Source of the DNA: Roseiarcus sp963835885
GTDB lineage: Bacteria; Pseudomonadota; Alphaproteobacteria; Rhizobiales; Beijerinckiaceae
Direction: 5' to 3'
NCBI GenBank assembly: GCA_963835885.1
Contig: CAWIHF010000009.1
Coordinates: 1 to 64,000, forward strand
Length of the DNA: 64,000 nucleotides
Shown: in pieces, positions 21,603 to 31,351 of the stretch
Layout of the letters: the number at the start of each line of letters is the position of its first letter
How positions within the stretch are numbered: position 1 is the first letter of the stretch
Notes under the pieces: generated by a model
Database searches by the model: none
The model's input: only the letters and a program-made list of their open reading frames with translations
What the model was told of the DNA's origin: nothing
Translations under genes and position numbers: made by a program

Positions 21603-21609
21603 TTTTTTC

Positions 21610-21635
21610 AAGGCCCCAATTTTGGGCCTTTTTTT
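21610..21635 (+). terminator. Intrinsic terminator
   Basis: Stem AAGGCCC/GGGCCTT with a 7-base loop (CAATTTT) followed by TTTTT. It ends the exported-protein gene at 21602 and also separates it from the convergent integrase gene. Confidence 0.85.
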
Positions 21636-21695
21636 CAGGTACCTAGAGGGCGCAGGGAAGCCCGCCGGCTGGCACAGGCCACGGGCCCGCCGGCC

Positions 21696-23131
21696 CTAGC
21701 CGATAGCATCGCGGACCGCCTCCAGAGCGCCGCGCACGTAGCCTTCCGCGTCGACCAGGACGCCCTTGACCGAGACTGCGGCAGGATCGATCCCCGCCTT
21801 CGACGCCTCGCCCTCCACGGCGATTGCGATCAGCCGCGCCTCAAGCATGCGGATGCGTTCATCCGGGTCAATCACCACAGGCGCCGCCGCGTTCATGGCG
21901 ATGACGATGGCGTCGCCAATTTCTTCGGCCGCCTGCTTCGCCGGGTCGTCACGGACGTGAGCGTATCGCTGCGTCGTCGACGCGTGCTTGTGACCGAGCA
22001 GCTTCCCGATGATCGGCAGGCCGACGACTCTGCGCCGAACGTTGCGAAGTTGTGCCGCAAATCGTGAAGCCGTACGTCCCGCAGATCCGCGCGGTTCCTG
22101 ACCCGCGCCCATGTCTTGTCGACCGCGCTGCCTCTCGGCTTCGCGGCGCGTCCGCCGGAGATCACAAATGGATTCCGATGAAGCCGCGTCAAACCTTGCA
22201 GCACCTCGATTGCCCCTCGGTTCAGAAAGACCTTCTTCTGGTGGGTCTTGGAGTTTGGCAGACGCAAAACCCGCCGTTCTAGGTCAACGTCTTTCCATTG
22301 AAGATCTATGATTTCCCCGTGCCGGCAACCGGTGAGGACCAGGAGCCTGATGGCGGCGACCGTGTGCTCCCCGTTCGTTTCGGCAAGTTCGTCGTCAAGG
22401 GAATTGGCGAGGCGGCGGAGCTCGTCCTCACTGAGAGGCCGATCCACTTTGCGCACTTCCGGTTTCTTCACGCCCCGCGCGGGATTGTCGATGCGGTCCC
22501 CTCGCTCCACCGCGAATTGTAGGATCGTCGAGGCGAGGGCGACGCACTGCGCGCCGACGCCGCGCCCGCCGGTCGCGACGCTTCCTGGTCGGCCTTTGAC
22601 CTTGCCGCGAACAGCGCCTCGAAGGCGCCTCTCCCTTTTCCTTGCCGTCCGCCCGGCGATGACCGCATTGAGAATTTGTTGGATGTCTGCCCGGGTAATC
22701 GCCTTGACGCGCTTCTTGCCGAGCAACGGGATCAGATGCAGCCGGGCCCGGCCGCGATCGGTTTTGAGCGTGCTGGGCTTCTTGTGCGCCGCGCCCTCGC
22801 GGAAGTAGATCGCACATAGGTCGGCGAAGGTCTCAGCCTCCCGATCGTCGCGGCGCGCCTTGGCGGGATCCTCGCCATTTTTGACCCTGCCCGTAAGGCG
22901 CTTCGCCTCGTCTCGGGCCTGCTCCGGGGTCCACGGTGACCCGTGGTGGCCGATTGTGAACCAACGCTGCTCGCCATGGACCCGATACTTGAGGACGTAC
23001 ACGCGCTCGCTGCTCGTGACGCGAAGGCCAAAGCCCTTCACGTCTGTGTCCCAGGCGGTGAATTGAGTTGCGGCTGGTTCCAGGGAGTTGATGCTGCGCT
23101 TGGTCAGCTTGATCCTGAGCGCGCCATTCAT
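21696..23131 (-). CDS. Tyrosine integrase of the island (one frame break)
   Basis: Phage-type tyrosine recombinase of about 478 residues. The N-terminal DUF4102-like part is LTKRSINSLEPAATQFTAWD and VKGFGLRVTSSERVYVLKYR; catalytic residues are visible as TGCRHGEI (Arg I), HDLRHNFAT (His-x-x-Arg) and, after a frame break near 22030, LLGHKHASTTQRYAH with the final His and nucleophile Tyr. A basic Gly/Arg insert (about residues 160-185) is unusual. The C-terminal tail extends about 90 residues past the Tyr. It starts 154 bases from the right attachment site and reads into the island. Confidence 0.9.
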
Positions 23132-23285
23132 CTGTCATTTCCTGTGTTTTGGCTACCACCGGGCTACCATGCGGAGGGATAAATCGGCCGCGAATGGGAA
23201 ACAAGCGGAAATATAGAGCAACGACAAATCAATCGCTTAGAAACAAGAGATATAGCGAGGCAACATCCGGAGCCCTCAATGCGGA

Positions 23286-23333
23286 GGATTTTGATTCCGC
23301 CATCCCCAGGTTCGAATCCTGGCGCCCCAGCCA
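23286..23333 (+). repeat. attR: right copy of the 48-bp direct repeat
   Basis: Identical to bases 7325-7372. Only the 3' half of tRNA-Gln is present (no acceptor 5' strand or D arm), so this is a duplicated attachment site and not a second tRNA gene. It lies 13 bases beyond the 3' end of the neighbouring hydrolase gene. Confidence 0.93.
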
Positions 23334-23345
23334 CATTTCCCATCA

Positions 23346-24483
23346 TCAGCGGGTCGCCACCGACGAACGCCGCTTTAAAGCGCCGGGCCTTCCTCGGCGC
23401 GCCGGAGAGGGCGCGGCGTTGGCCTCCTCCTCCGCGAGCCAGCGCCCGATCTCCCGCCATGCGCCGCCGACCGTGTTGCGGCCCATGAACAGCGACAGAT
23501 GCCGCCCAAGTTCGATGCGGGTCGTGACCCGCGTCTGCCGGCAAAGGGATTCTACGGCGGTCGCCTGGGGGAGCGACACGACCTCATCGTCCGCCGCAGC
23601 AAGGACAAAGATCGGGGCGGTGATCGACGAAAGCGCGACCGGCCGCCCGAGCGCCCGGAAGCAACCGCGCGCCAGCCGGTTCTCGCGAAAGACCCATTCC
23701 GTGGTCTGCACGAAGTAGGCGCCCGGAAGGTCGACGGTGCGCAGGTTCCACGCGTTGAACCTCGCCGTCATAGCCGGGTCGCCGCATTGCAGCGCCTCTT
23801 GCGCGGTGAACTCCAGCGAGAGGTCGTCCGACCATCGGGCGAGCAGAGACCCGGACATGCGTCCGCCGTGGAGCGCGACGGTATTGGCGATCATCTCCGG
23901 CGGGACGGAGGCCAGGCGGCGGGTGATGTCCGACTCGGCGGCGGCGAGGTCGATTGGCGCGCCGGCCAGCGCCAGCTTCGCGACTTTCGCCGGAAAGCGG
24001 GCGGCATAGGCCGCCGCGAGCCAGCCGCCCTGGCAAAGGCCGACGAGCGAAACGCGTCCGCCGAGGTCGTCGACCGCAACGTTCAGGTCGCCCAGAAATG
24101 CATCAATGCCGTAGTCGCGCATATCGGCGGTCGCCGACTTCCAGTAGGTCAGAGCGAGCGAACGCGATCCGCCCGCCGCCAGCCCCTGCGCAAGACTGTG
24201 GCCTTCGGCGAAGTCGGCGATCGAAGCTTCATGAACGGCGAAAGGAGCGACGATCAACGCCGTCGCGGTTCGTGGAGGCGCGGGCGCACGCTCCTCCAGG
24301 AGCTGCATCGTCGTGAGCTCGAGTTCGGACTCGTCCGAAAACCGGCAGGGCGGTCGGACACCGCGGCGCCTCTTGCACAACGGCGCCTTTCGGAAGGAAG
24401 TCGGCGAAGCGATGAAGCCCGTCAGAAACGGCGTTCGTCCACGCCAGCCAAAGCTCAAAGGGGTCGGCCATCGTTTCGACCAC
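23346..24483 (-). CDS. PhaC-like alpha/beta hydrolase (one frame break)
   Basis: Alpha/beta-fold protein of about 378 residues resembling class I PHA synthase/depolymerase-type enzymes. LVGLCQGGW is the PhaC-like lipase box with Cys as nucleophile; the acid is likely the Asp in LAAADDEVV and the base the His in ELGRHLSLFMG. The N-terminus MADPFELWLAWTNAVSDGLH lies in another frame, with a break near 24340 before ESELELTTMQLLEERAPAPP. Start is GTG 24483 or ATG 24471. A paralogue with the same box is at 56822-57937. At about 40 kDa it lacks the N-terminal domain of full PhaC, so substrate is unknown. Confidence 0.75.
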
Positions 24484-24704
24484 ATCTCTACCCCCTTCCC
24501 CGGGAAGGCATTTTAGCCGCGCGCCAGGCGCGCGTCCATGCCGCACGTAGTCGCGGGGACAAACATCCGGCGCGCAAATGGCGATTGACGCCGAGCGAGA
24601 GGATGGAGACGATCGGGAAAGCAAGACCTGGAGCGAAGCGGGAGCCTGCAAAGCTCGTGATCAGGGCACGCGCAGCCGATCGGCCGAGACACAGGATGAG
24701 AGCC

Positions 24705-25451
24705 TCAGCCCCCAACCATCAGCTTCACGATCTCGTCTTGGGTGGTCTCCGACGGCTTCCGCTTGCCGGAATTCTCGCCGCGCCGGAACACCACGATCTC
24801 GTCGGCGACCTCGAAAATGTCACGCAGGTTGTGCGAGATGAAGATGACCCCCTTGCCCTGCCCCCTCAATGACTTGATCAGCGCCAGGACGCGCCGCTGC
24901 TCGGGCACGCCGAGCGCCGCGGTCGGTTCGTCCATGATGACGAGCCGCGCATTCCAGAAGATGGCGCGGCCGATGGCGATCGCCTGACGCTGCCCCCCGG
25001 AAAAGGCGGCGACGGGGGCCTCGAGCCGAGTGACGTGGAAGTCGAGGCTGGCCATCGTTTCTTTCGCCGCAGCGGCCATTTTCGCCCGGTCAAGGATCGG
25101 CAGAACCCCAAGGATGCGCCGCTTCGGCTCGCGGCCGAGAAAGATGTTCTCGCCGATCGACAGATTGTCGGCGAGCGCGAGGTCCTGGTAGATCGTCTCG
25201 ATGCCGTTCTGGCGCGCCTCGTGCGGCGTGGCGAATTTGATCGGTTTGCCGCAGAGCAGGATGTCGCCTTGGTCGTGACGGAACACGCCGGAAATCGCCT
25301 TGATGATCGTCGACTTGCCGGCGCCGTTGTCGCCGGCGAGCGCCACGACTTCGCCGGGGAACACGTCGAACGACACCCGGTTGAGCGCCTGCACGGCGCC
25401 GAACGCCTTGGAGACGTTGCGCACCGAGAGGATGGGCTCGGCGTCACTCAA
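24705..25451 (-). CDS. Sugar ABC transporter ATP-binding protein (FrcA-like)
   Basis: Single-domain ATPase of 248 residues of the CUT2/ribose-fructose group. Walker A GDNGAGKST, Q-loop ETIYQDLALADNLS, signature FSGGQRQ, Walker B ARLVIMDEPTAAL and H-loop ISHNLRD are all present. The single domain (not the doubled form of RbsA) matches FrcA-type transporters. The likely start is TTG at 25451, overlapping the permease stop by eight bases; no ATG fits before the conserved EPILSVRNVSKAFG. Last gene of a three-gene operon with 25444-26481 and 26554-27543. Confidence 0.9.
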   Translation of the reverse strand: MSDAEPILSVRNVSKAFGAVQALNRVSFDVFPGEVVALAGDNGAGKSTIIKAISGVFRHDQGDILLCGKPIKFATPHEARQNGIETIYQDLALADNLSIGENIFLGREPKRRILGVLPILDRAKMAAAAKETMASLDFHVTRLEAPVAAFSGGQRQAIAIGRAIFWNARLVIMDEPTAALGVPEQRRVLALIKSLRGQGKGVIFISHNLRDIFEVADEIVVFRRGENSGKRKPSETTQDEIVKLMVGG

Positions 25452-26481
25452 CCTGTCGCCCTCCTCCAAGCAGGCGGCGCTGCGTTTGATCGACGAGCAC
25501 GGAGACGATGATGACCGCGCCGACGGCGATGAACTGCCAGAATGGCTCGACGTTGATGAAGACGAGACCATACTGAATGACCGCGATGACGAGAGCGCCG
25601 GCGATCGTGCCCCAGATCGTGCCCGACCCGCCGAACAGGCTGGCGCCGCCGATGACGACGGCGGCGATCGAATCGAGCAGCAGCGGCTCGCCAGCCTGGG
25701 CCGCGCCCGCGGTGAAGCGGCCGGTGTACAGTGCGCCCGCAATGCCGGCCATCACCGCCGAGAGCAGGTACAGCTTCACGGTCAGGCCCTTGATGTCGAT
25801 GCCGGCGCGATTGGCGGCCGCCTTGCTCGCGCCCAACGCGTAGGTGTGCTGACCGAAGCGGGTTTGGGACAGCATGTAATGCATGACCAGGCAGGCGATA
25901 GCGGTGAGAATCACCAGCACCGGCACGCCGAAAACACGGCCGTTGCCGATTGCGGCGTACCATTCGTTGTCGATGGCGATCGTCATCCCGCCGGCGAAGA
26001 GATAGGCGGCGCCGCGCGCGACGCCGTACATGCCGAGCGTGCCGATGAATGGCGGAATCTGGAGGCGCGCGATCAGGAGGCCATTGACGAGGCCCGGGGC
26101 GACGGCGACAAGCGTGCCGGACAGGATCGCGGCCACCATGGCGGCGAACGGCGGAAACCCCCAGCGCGCGGCGAAGTAATTGGCGGCGTGCGCGGAGATC
26201 ACCGACGACAGGCCCATCACGAAGCCCAACGACAAGTCGATGCCGGCGGAGATGATGACGAAGGTCTGGCCGAGCGCAAGCAGCAGCGGCGCGGTGGCGA
26301 ACACCAAGATTGACTGGAGGTTGTAGGTGTTGAGCAGAAACGAGGAGCCGTCGGAGAGGCGAGACCAAGCCTCGAAGAATAGGACGAGGATAATCAGGAA
26401 CACCCACGCCCGGAGCTGCGCAATCCAGATGATGATCGGATGAGGAAGGGTCGCCGAAGGCGACGTCGCTGCAATCGTCAT
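25444..26481 (-). CDS. Sugar ABC transporter permease (FrcC/RbsC-like)
   Basis: Inner-membrane permease of 345 residues with about nine or ten hydrophobic segments. Family motifs: LALGQTFVIISAGIDLSLGF (BPD_transp_2), RFGQHTYALGASKAAANRAG near the cytoplasmic EAA-like loop, and LDSIAAVVIGGASLFGGSGT. It would form the transmembrane channel with the ATPase just downstream and receive substrate from the periplasmic protein encoded upstream. The substrate is a sugar, probably fructose, ribose or mannose-like; sequence alone does not settle it. Confidence 0.92.
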   Translation of the reverse strand: MTIAATSPSATLPHPIIIWIAQLRAWVFLIILVLFFEAWSRLSDGSSFLLNTYNLQSILVFATAPLLLALGQTFVIISAGIDLSLGFVMGLSSVISAHAANYFAARWGFPPFAAMVAAILSGTLVAVAPGLVNGLLIARLQIPPFIGTLGMYGVARGAAYLFAGGMTIAIDNEWYAAIGNGRVFGVPVLVILTAIACLVMHYMLSQTRFGQHTYALGASKAAANRAGIDIKGLTVKLYLLSAVMAGIAGALYTGRFTAGAAQAGEPLLLDSIAAVVIGGASLFGGSGTIWGTIAGALVIAVIQYGLVFINVEPFWQFIAVGAVIIVSVLVDQTQRRLLGGGRQVE

Positions 26482-26553
26482 GCGGTCCCCGAACCAGCGT
26501 CAGGCGAAAGCCGCCAGCCGGCGGGCTGACGGCTTCGGCGGTCGACCGCGCGC

Positions 26554-27543
26554 TTAGGAGCTCTTGTAGAGAAACTTCGACACGTTCGGGTCGTCGATAT
26601 TATCCTTGGTCATCACCGTGAAGCCGGTGCCGATCGCCGTCGGGACGGGATTGCCGGTCAGATGGGCGAAGGCCGCGATCAGGCCGAAATAGCCGATCTC
26701 GGCCGGGTGCTGGGCGATCGTCAGCTCGAACGTGCCGTCCTTGAGCTGCGCGACGACCAATTCCGGCGCGTCGAAACCGGCGATCTTGACCTTCCCGGCC
26801 TTGCCGGCCTGCTTGACGCCGTTCGCGGCGCCGCTGGCCGAGAACAGGTTGGCGCCGAACACGCCCGCGAGGTCAGGCACGCGGCCCATTACGGCCTGCA
26901 CCTGCGCCGCCGCCTTGTTGGCGTCGTCGTCGTTGAACTGTGTCTCGAGCACCTCGATGTTCGGGTGGTTCTTCATCTCCAGCTTGAAACCCTCCTCGCG
27001 CTGGTCGGTCGTCGACACGCCGGGCTTGACGTTGGAGACATAGACTTTGCCTTTGTCGCCGATCGCCTTGGCGAGCGCGCGCGCCGCAATGCGGCCGCCG
27101 AGAACGTTGTCCGACGCGACATAGCTGATCGGGAAATCGGCCTCGCCGGAGCCGGTCTGGAAGACGCCGTTGCCGATGAACGTGTCGACGCAGACGATTG
27201 TGATGCCGGCGTCGAACGCCTTGCGCAAAGGCTTGATGAGCTGAGTCTTGTCGACCGGGGCGACCATCATCGCCGCCGGCTTCTTGGCGATGATCGCGTC
27301 GATAATCGGAACCTGCAGCGAAACGTTCCATTCCGCCGCGCCCTGGAAGATGAGGTCGGCGCCGACGGCCTTGGCCGCCGCATCCGCGCCCTTGTGCATG
27401 GTGATGTAGAAGCCGTCGGCCGTGAGCCCAGGAATCAGCGCGATCGTCACCTTGTCGGCGGCGCTGGCGCGGCCCGGCAGGAGCCCGGCGCCCGCCATGG
27501 CGGCGGTCGCGCCGATGAGTTTCATTGCCGTACGGCGTTCCAT
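26554..27543 (-). CDS. Sugar ABC transporter substrate-binding protein (FrcB-like)
   Basis: Periplasmic binding protein of 329 residues, type I fold. It begins MERRTAMKLIGATAAMAGAG with a signal peptide ending near RASAADKV; the Arg pair and a long hydrophobic stretch leave Sec or Tat open. The family core is VTIALIPGLTADGFYITMHK, then AAAKAVGADLIFQG and VDTFIGNG, with FGANLFSASGAANGVKQAGK in the second lobe. A strong Shine-Dalgarno (GGGAGGAG) precedes ATG 27543. First gene of the operon, so the promoter lies in 27544-27730, shared divergently with the transglycosylase gene. Confidence 0.92.
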   Translation of the reverse strand: MERRTAMKLIGATAAMAGAGLLPGRASAADKVTIALIPGLTADGFYITMHKGADAAAKAVGADLIFQGAAEWNVSLQVPIIDAIIAKKPAAMMVAPVDKTQLIKPLRKAFDAGITIVCVDTFIGNGVFQTGSGEADFPISYVASDNVLGGRIAARALAKAIGDKGKVYVSNVKPGVSTTDQREEGFKLEMKNHPNIEVLETQFNDDDANKAAAQVQAVMGRVPDLAGVFGANLFSASGAANGVKQAGKAGKVKIAGFDAPELVVAQLKDGTFELTIAQHPAEIGYFGLIAAFAHLTGNPVPTAIGTGFTVMTKDNIDDPNVSKFLYKSS

Positions 27544-27730
27544 GATCTCCTCCCTGGTGTTTGATTTGTGATTTGTGGCGGATTGGTTCCTATTCGCCTT
27601 GCCGCAGAAGCTTCGCAGCGCGGCCGTCATTCGTCAACGGCCGTTTTTGCAGGCAAGCCCAGACTGCGCAGCGTGGAGAAATTCGGTTACATTGCCGCTG
27701 AGGCGACATCACGTCGGAGAAGAAGGGCTC

Positions 27731-28990
27731 ATGCGTGCGGGCATGCTGGGCAATCACGCGTTCGCCAGGAGTTTGCGGTTCCTCCTTTGGGTAGGCTTGG
27801 GTCTCCTGTTGTCGGGTTGGCTGGCCAGTTCCGCCCACGCCTCGCCGAAAAGGCCATCGGCCCGCGATCGTTCGTTTCGGGAATTCGTCGCGTCGCTGTG
27901 GCCGGTGGCCGCGGAACGCGGGGTTTCGCGCGAGACGTTCGATCGCGCCTTCCTAGGCGTCTCCTTCGACCCGAGAGTCGTCGAAGCCGCCAACAAGCAA
28001 GCCGAGTTTGTCCGGCCGATCTGGGACTACATCGCCAGCGCCGTCTCGCCCGCCCGCATCGAGCGCGGCCGCGCCAAGGCCGAGACGGAGAGCGCCTGGC
28101 TCGTCAAGGCGAACACGATCTTCGGCGTCGATGCGGGGATCATCATGGGCATCTGGGGTCTGGAGACCGACTTTGGCGGATTCACCGGATCGGACAACGT
28201 CATCCGGGCCTTGGCGAGCCTCGCCTACGCCCGCTTTCGCGACGATTATTTCCGCGACGAATTGATCCTCGCGCTGATCATTCTCGAGGAGGGCGAGATC
28301 GAGCCGCAGGCGATGCGCGGCTCCTGGGCCGGCGCCATGGGACAAACGCAGTTCATGCCGTCAAGCTTCCTCGTCTACGCGGTCGATTTTGACGGCCAAG
28401 GCCGGCGCAATATCTGGACCAGCGAGGCCGACGCGATCGGTTCGACCGCCAACTATCTCGCGAGCAACGGCTGGAAGGCGGGTCTCCCCTGGGGCTTCGA
28501 GGTGCGGCTACCGCCCGGTTTCACGCTGACCGACGCCGATTCATCGCGGCTCTCTCCATTTGCCGACTTCGCCGCTCGGGGCGTGAAGCGCGTGAACGGC
28601 GCAGCGCTGCCGGCGACGGGCGAGGGCCGCCTGCTCATTCCGGCCGAACTCAGAGGCCCGATCTTCCTGATCACCAGCAACTTCGGAGTCATCAAGGCCT
28701 ACAACGCCTCGACGTCCTATGCCCTCGCGGTCGCCTTGCTCGGCGACGCCATCAGCGGCGGCGGCGGTCTCGTCACGGAGTGGCCGAAGAAGGAGCGTCC
28801 TCTCGGCGAAAGTCAGGTTCGCAGGCTGCAGACCAGGCTCAAGCAATTGGGGTATGATCCAGGCGAGATCGACGGGATGGTCGGCGATTCGCTGCGCTCG
28901 GCTGTGCGCGCCTATCAGGAGCACCACGGCCTGAAACCGGACGGATACGCCGACCTGGCTCTGCTGCAGCAAATCGAGCGGACAAAATAA
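27731..28990 (+). CDS. MltB-type lytic murein transglycosylase with peptidoglycan-binding domain
   Basis: Periplasmic enzyme of 419 residues cleaving peptidoglycan glycan strands to 1,6-anhydro ends. A signal peptide covers residues 1-37 (hydrophobic FLLWVGLGLLLSGWLASSAH). The SLT_2 domain contains GIWGLETDFGG with the catalytic Glu at about 145 and GAMGQTQFMPSSF. A C-terminal PG_binding_1 domain reads VRRLQTRLKQLGYDPGEIDG then LRSAVRAYQEHHGLKPDGYA. Start ATG 27731 is preceded by GGAGAAGAAGG. It stands alone, divergent from the sugar transporter. Confidence 0.93.
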   Translation: MRAGMLGNHAFARSLRFLLWVGLGLLLSGWLASSAHASPKRPSARDRSFREFVASLWPVAAERGVSRETFDRAFLGVSFDPRVVEAANKQAEFVRPIWDYIASAVSPARIERGRAKAETESAWLVKANTIFGVDAGIIMGIWGLETDFGGFTGSDNVIRALASLAYARFRDDYFRDELILALIILEEGEIEPQAMRGSWAGAMGQTQFMPSSFLVYAVDFDGQGRRNIWTSEADAIGSTANYLASNGWKAGLPWGFEVRLPPGFTLTDADSSRLSPFADFAARGVKRVNGAALPATGEGRLLIPAELRGPIFLITSNFGVIKAYNASTSYALAVALLGDAISGGGGLVTEWPKKERPLGESQVRRLQTRLKQLGYDPGEIDGMVGDSLRSAVRAYQEHHGLKPDGYADLALLQQIERTK

Positions 28991-29246
28991 GCGGCGGCGA
29001 AATCGCGACCGGACAGCGGCGAGCAACGAGACCGCCGAGCAGAAGCTGACGCCTGCGACACGTTCAACAGAGGTTTGGCGTCATTCGCCGCCCGCCTTCC
29101 AGGTCGTGATGACGTCGCCGACAAGAGACGGCGTGAATCCGGGATTTGGCGGCGAAACCGTCCGGCGATTGTGAGGGGCGCCGCGGACGCAGGGAACCTT
29201 CAAAGCGCGTCGTCGGTTTCAAACTCGGACCGAGAACCCGCATCCC
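28991..29246. other. Intergenic region, no feature seen
   Basis: A 256-base spacer before the enolase-superfamily operon. No coding frame, hairpin with T tract or repeat is convincing. Confidence 0.4.
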
Positions 29247-30359
29247 ATGTCCAGATCCATCGACGCCCCCTTCTCCGGCGCGCACGCCGTCGCCTACCGC
29301 ATTCCCACCGACGCCCCAGAGGCGGACGGCACATTCTCGTGGGACGCAACGACTTTGATCGTCGTGCAGGTGCAGGCGGGGAACCAGTCCGGCCTCGGCT
29401 ATACCTATGCTGACGCCAGCGTCGCAGCGCTTATTCGGGCACTCGCCAAAAAAGCCCTCGAAGGCCGCGACTGCTTGGACATTCCCGGTTGCCGCCTAGC
29501 GCTCCAGCGCGCGGTGCGCAATTTCGGCCGCTCGGGCTTGGCGGCCTGCGCCATCTCCGCCCTCGACGCAGCGCTGTGGGACCTGAAGGCCAAGCTTTTC
29601 GGCGTCGCGCTCGCGACGCTGCTCGGCCGCTGTCACGACGCTGTCCCAATCTACGGCAGCGGGGGATTCACCAGCTACACCGACGACCGGCTCGCAGAAC
29701 AGCTTTCGGGCTGGGTCGAGCGGGACGGCTGCCGCTTCGCCAAAATGAAGATCGGCAGCGACAAGGAGCGCGATCCCGAGCGCGCCCGGGTCGCCAAGAA
29801 GGCGATCGGCGACGCGCAATTGTTCGTCGACGGCAACGGCGCCTTTTCCGTCAAGCAGGCGCTGCGATTCGTCGAGGCAAGTCGCGACGACGACATCCGC
29901 TGGTTCGAGGAGCCGGTCACCTCGGACGATCCAGCGGACCTGCGGCTGATGCGCGAGCGGACGCCGGCCGGCATGGCGGTGGCGGGCGGAGAATACATCT
30001 TCGACCTTGATGACGCGCGCATCCTGCTCGAGGCCGAGGCGGTCGACGTGCTGCAGGCCGACGTGACGCGTTGTGGCGGAATTTCGGGCTTTCTCGACGT
30101 CGGCGCGCTGTGCGAGGCGCATCATATCGATCTTTCGGGCCATTGCGCGCCTTCCCTGCACCGGCACGTCGCCTGCGCTGTTCAGCGCCTTCGGCACCTC
30201 GAATGGTTCCACGACCATGTGCGGATCGAGCACATGCTGTTCGACGGGGCGCCGAAGCCCGAGGACGGCGCCATCCGCCCCGACCTCGGCCGACCCGGGC
30301 TCGGCCTCGATTTCAAGGCGAAAGACGCCGAGAAATTCCGCGTTGGAGACCAGTCATGA
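29247..30359 (+). CDS. Enolase-superfamily enzyme (mandelate racemase/muconate lactonizing type)
   Basis: Enzyme of 370 residues acting on a carboxylate by metal-assisted proton abstraction. The capping domain comes first; in the barrel KMKIG supplies the KxK-type base; the metal ligands are the Asp in LFVDGNGAFS, the Glu in IRWFEEPVTSDD and the Glu in VAGGEYIFDLDDA. The His in DLSGHCAPSLHRH is the second base candidate. Later RPDLGRPGLGLDF is the typical superfamily C-terminus. Sugar-acid dehydratase or cycloisomerase activity is plausible given the gluconate-dehydrogenase-like partners downstream. It overlaps the next gene by ATGA. Confidence 0.88.
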   Translation: MSRSIDAPFSGAHAVAYRIPTDAPEADGTFSWDATTLIVVQVQAGNQSGLGYTYADASVAALIRALAKKALEGRDCLDIPGCRLALQRAVRNFGRSGLAACAISALDAALWDLKAKLFGVALATLLGRCHDAVPIYGSGGFTSYTDDRLAEQLSGWVERDGCRFAKMKIGSDKERDPERARVAKKAIGDAQLFVDGNGAFSVKQALRFVEASRDDDIRWFEEPVTSDDPADLRLMRERTPAGMAVAGGEYIFDLDDARILLEAEAVDVLQADVTRCGGISGFLDVGALCEAHHIDLSGHCAPSLHRHVACAVQRLRHLEWFHDHVRIEHMLFDGAPKPEDGAIRPDLGRPGLGLDFKAKDAEKFRVGDQS

Positions 30360-31351
30360 AGCATGTGTCACCAGCCGAAGCGCATGATGCGGTCCGTCTC
30401 GCAAGCGAGCGGCTCGGCTCCGCGCTGTCGCCGTTCAGGGGTGAGAAGCTCCGGCGCGAAACGAAAACGATAGCCGAGCGAACCGCGGGCATCCTGCCCG
30501 CTCTTGCGGCGATCTCGCCGTACGCCGAGCGGCGCCGGCGTGAAGCGCAGCAGGGAGCCGAGCGCAAGCTCCACCTGGGCGCCGGCGTGCTCGCGCTCGC
30601 CGTGGTTGCCGACAGCGCCGTCGAGCACTACCGAGGCTCGTTTCAGAACAAGGCGATGTTCGTACCGTTGGTCAGCGCGACGCTGTCTCTTTTCGCCGGG
30701 TTGACCGGCGCGCTGGGCATCCGTGCGCCGGCAGTGAACGACGGGATCTATCGTATCGCCGAGGCGACCGGGATCGCGGGCTTCGGCTTCCACGCCTACA
30801 ACATCCTGAAGCGCCCGAGTGGTCTATCCTGGCTCAACCTGTTCTACTCCGCGCCGATCGGTGCGCCGATGGCGCTGACGCTCGCGGGCTTCTTCGGACG
30901 CTGCGCACTGCAGGTCGGCAGAGCGCGAGGCCGCCGCGCGACTTTGTTCGGCATTCCCGCGGGCCGGCTCCTTGCGGCGGCGACCTCCGCCGGCATCGCG
31001 GGCACGGTCAGCGAGGCGGCGCTCATGCATTTCCGCGGCGCCTACCACAATCCGGCGATGGTTCTTCCTGTCAGCGTGCCGCCGGTCGCGGCGGGCCTAA
31101 TCGGCGCGGCGGCCATGGCGCCAGAGAGCATGCCGCGCGGGCCGGTGCGGGCGGGTTTGTTGCTCACCGCCGCCCTCGGCGTCGCCGGGATCGGATTCCA
31201 CATCTATGGCGTGTCCCGCAACATGGGAGGCTGGCGCAACTGGAGCCAGAACGTGCTGAACGGTCCGCCGATTCCGGCGCCGCCCAGCTTTCTCGGCCTC
31301 GCCCTGATCGGGATGGCGGCGTTGGCGCTGATGGACTCCAACGATGCGTGA
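30356..31351 (+). CDS. Multi-spanning membrane protein of unknown function
   Basis: Protein of 331 residues with an N-terminal soluble stretch of about 70 residues and then seven or eight hydrophobic segments, including LGAGVLALAVVADSAVEHYR, MFVPLVSATLSLFAGLTGAL and LLAAATSAGIAGTVSEAALM. AVEHYRGSFQN and LMHFRGAYHNPAM form an internal repeat, suggesting two similar halves with conserved His and Asn, possibly cofactor or quinone-related. It is translationally coupled to the enolase gene before and overlaps the small subunit gene after (31344). I recognise no named family; its place in the operon suggests a membrane partner of the GMC enzyme. Confidence 0.7.
   Translation: MKHVSPAEAHDAVRLASERLGSALSPFRGEKLRRETKTIAERTAGILPALAAISPYAERRRREAQQGAERKLHLGAGVLALAVVADSAVEHYRGSFQNKAMFVPLVSATLSLFAGLTGALGIRAPAVNDGIYRIAEATGIAGFGFHAYNILKRPSGLSWLNLFYSAPIGAPMALTLAGFFGRCALQVGRARGRRATLFGIPAGRLLAAATSAGIAGTVSEAALMHFRGAYHNPAMVLPVSVPPVAAGLIGAAAMAPESMPRGPVRAGLLLTAALGVAGIGFHIYGVSRNMGGWRNWSQNVLNGPPIPAPPSFLGLALIGMAALALMDSNDA

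Larger units (their letters stand above)
7325..23285. mobile_element. Degraded prophage-like integrative island in tRNA-Gln
   Basis: About 16 kb bounded by the 48-bp repeats at 7325-7372 and 23286-23333, with a tyrosine integrase next to the right repeat reading inward. Cargo includes an HTH protein, superfamily-2 helicase, D5-type primase, serine recombinase, prohead-protease-like protein, terminase small- and large-like genes, an HK97 gp10-like gene and small tail-gene-sized frames. Portal, major capsid and tail tube genes are not seen, the terminase has an in-frame stop, and the gp10-like gene is split by an IS, so it is probably defective. It may still be excisable if the integrase frame break is a sequence error. 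Confidence 0.9.

Noticed and set aside
23286..23333. Second tRNA-Gln gene
   Set aside because: Only the 3' half is present; the acceptor 5' strand and D arm are missing, so it is an attachment-site duplicate.
25300..26313. 337-residue plus-strand frame over the sugar permease
   Set aside because: Antisense shadow of an intact permease with clear membrane segments and family motifs.
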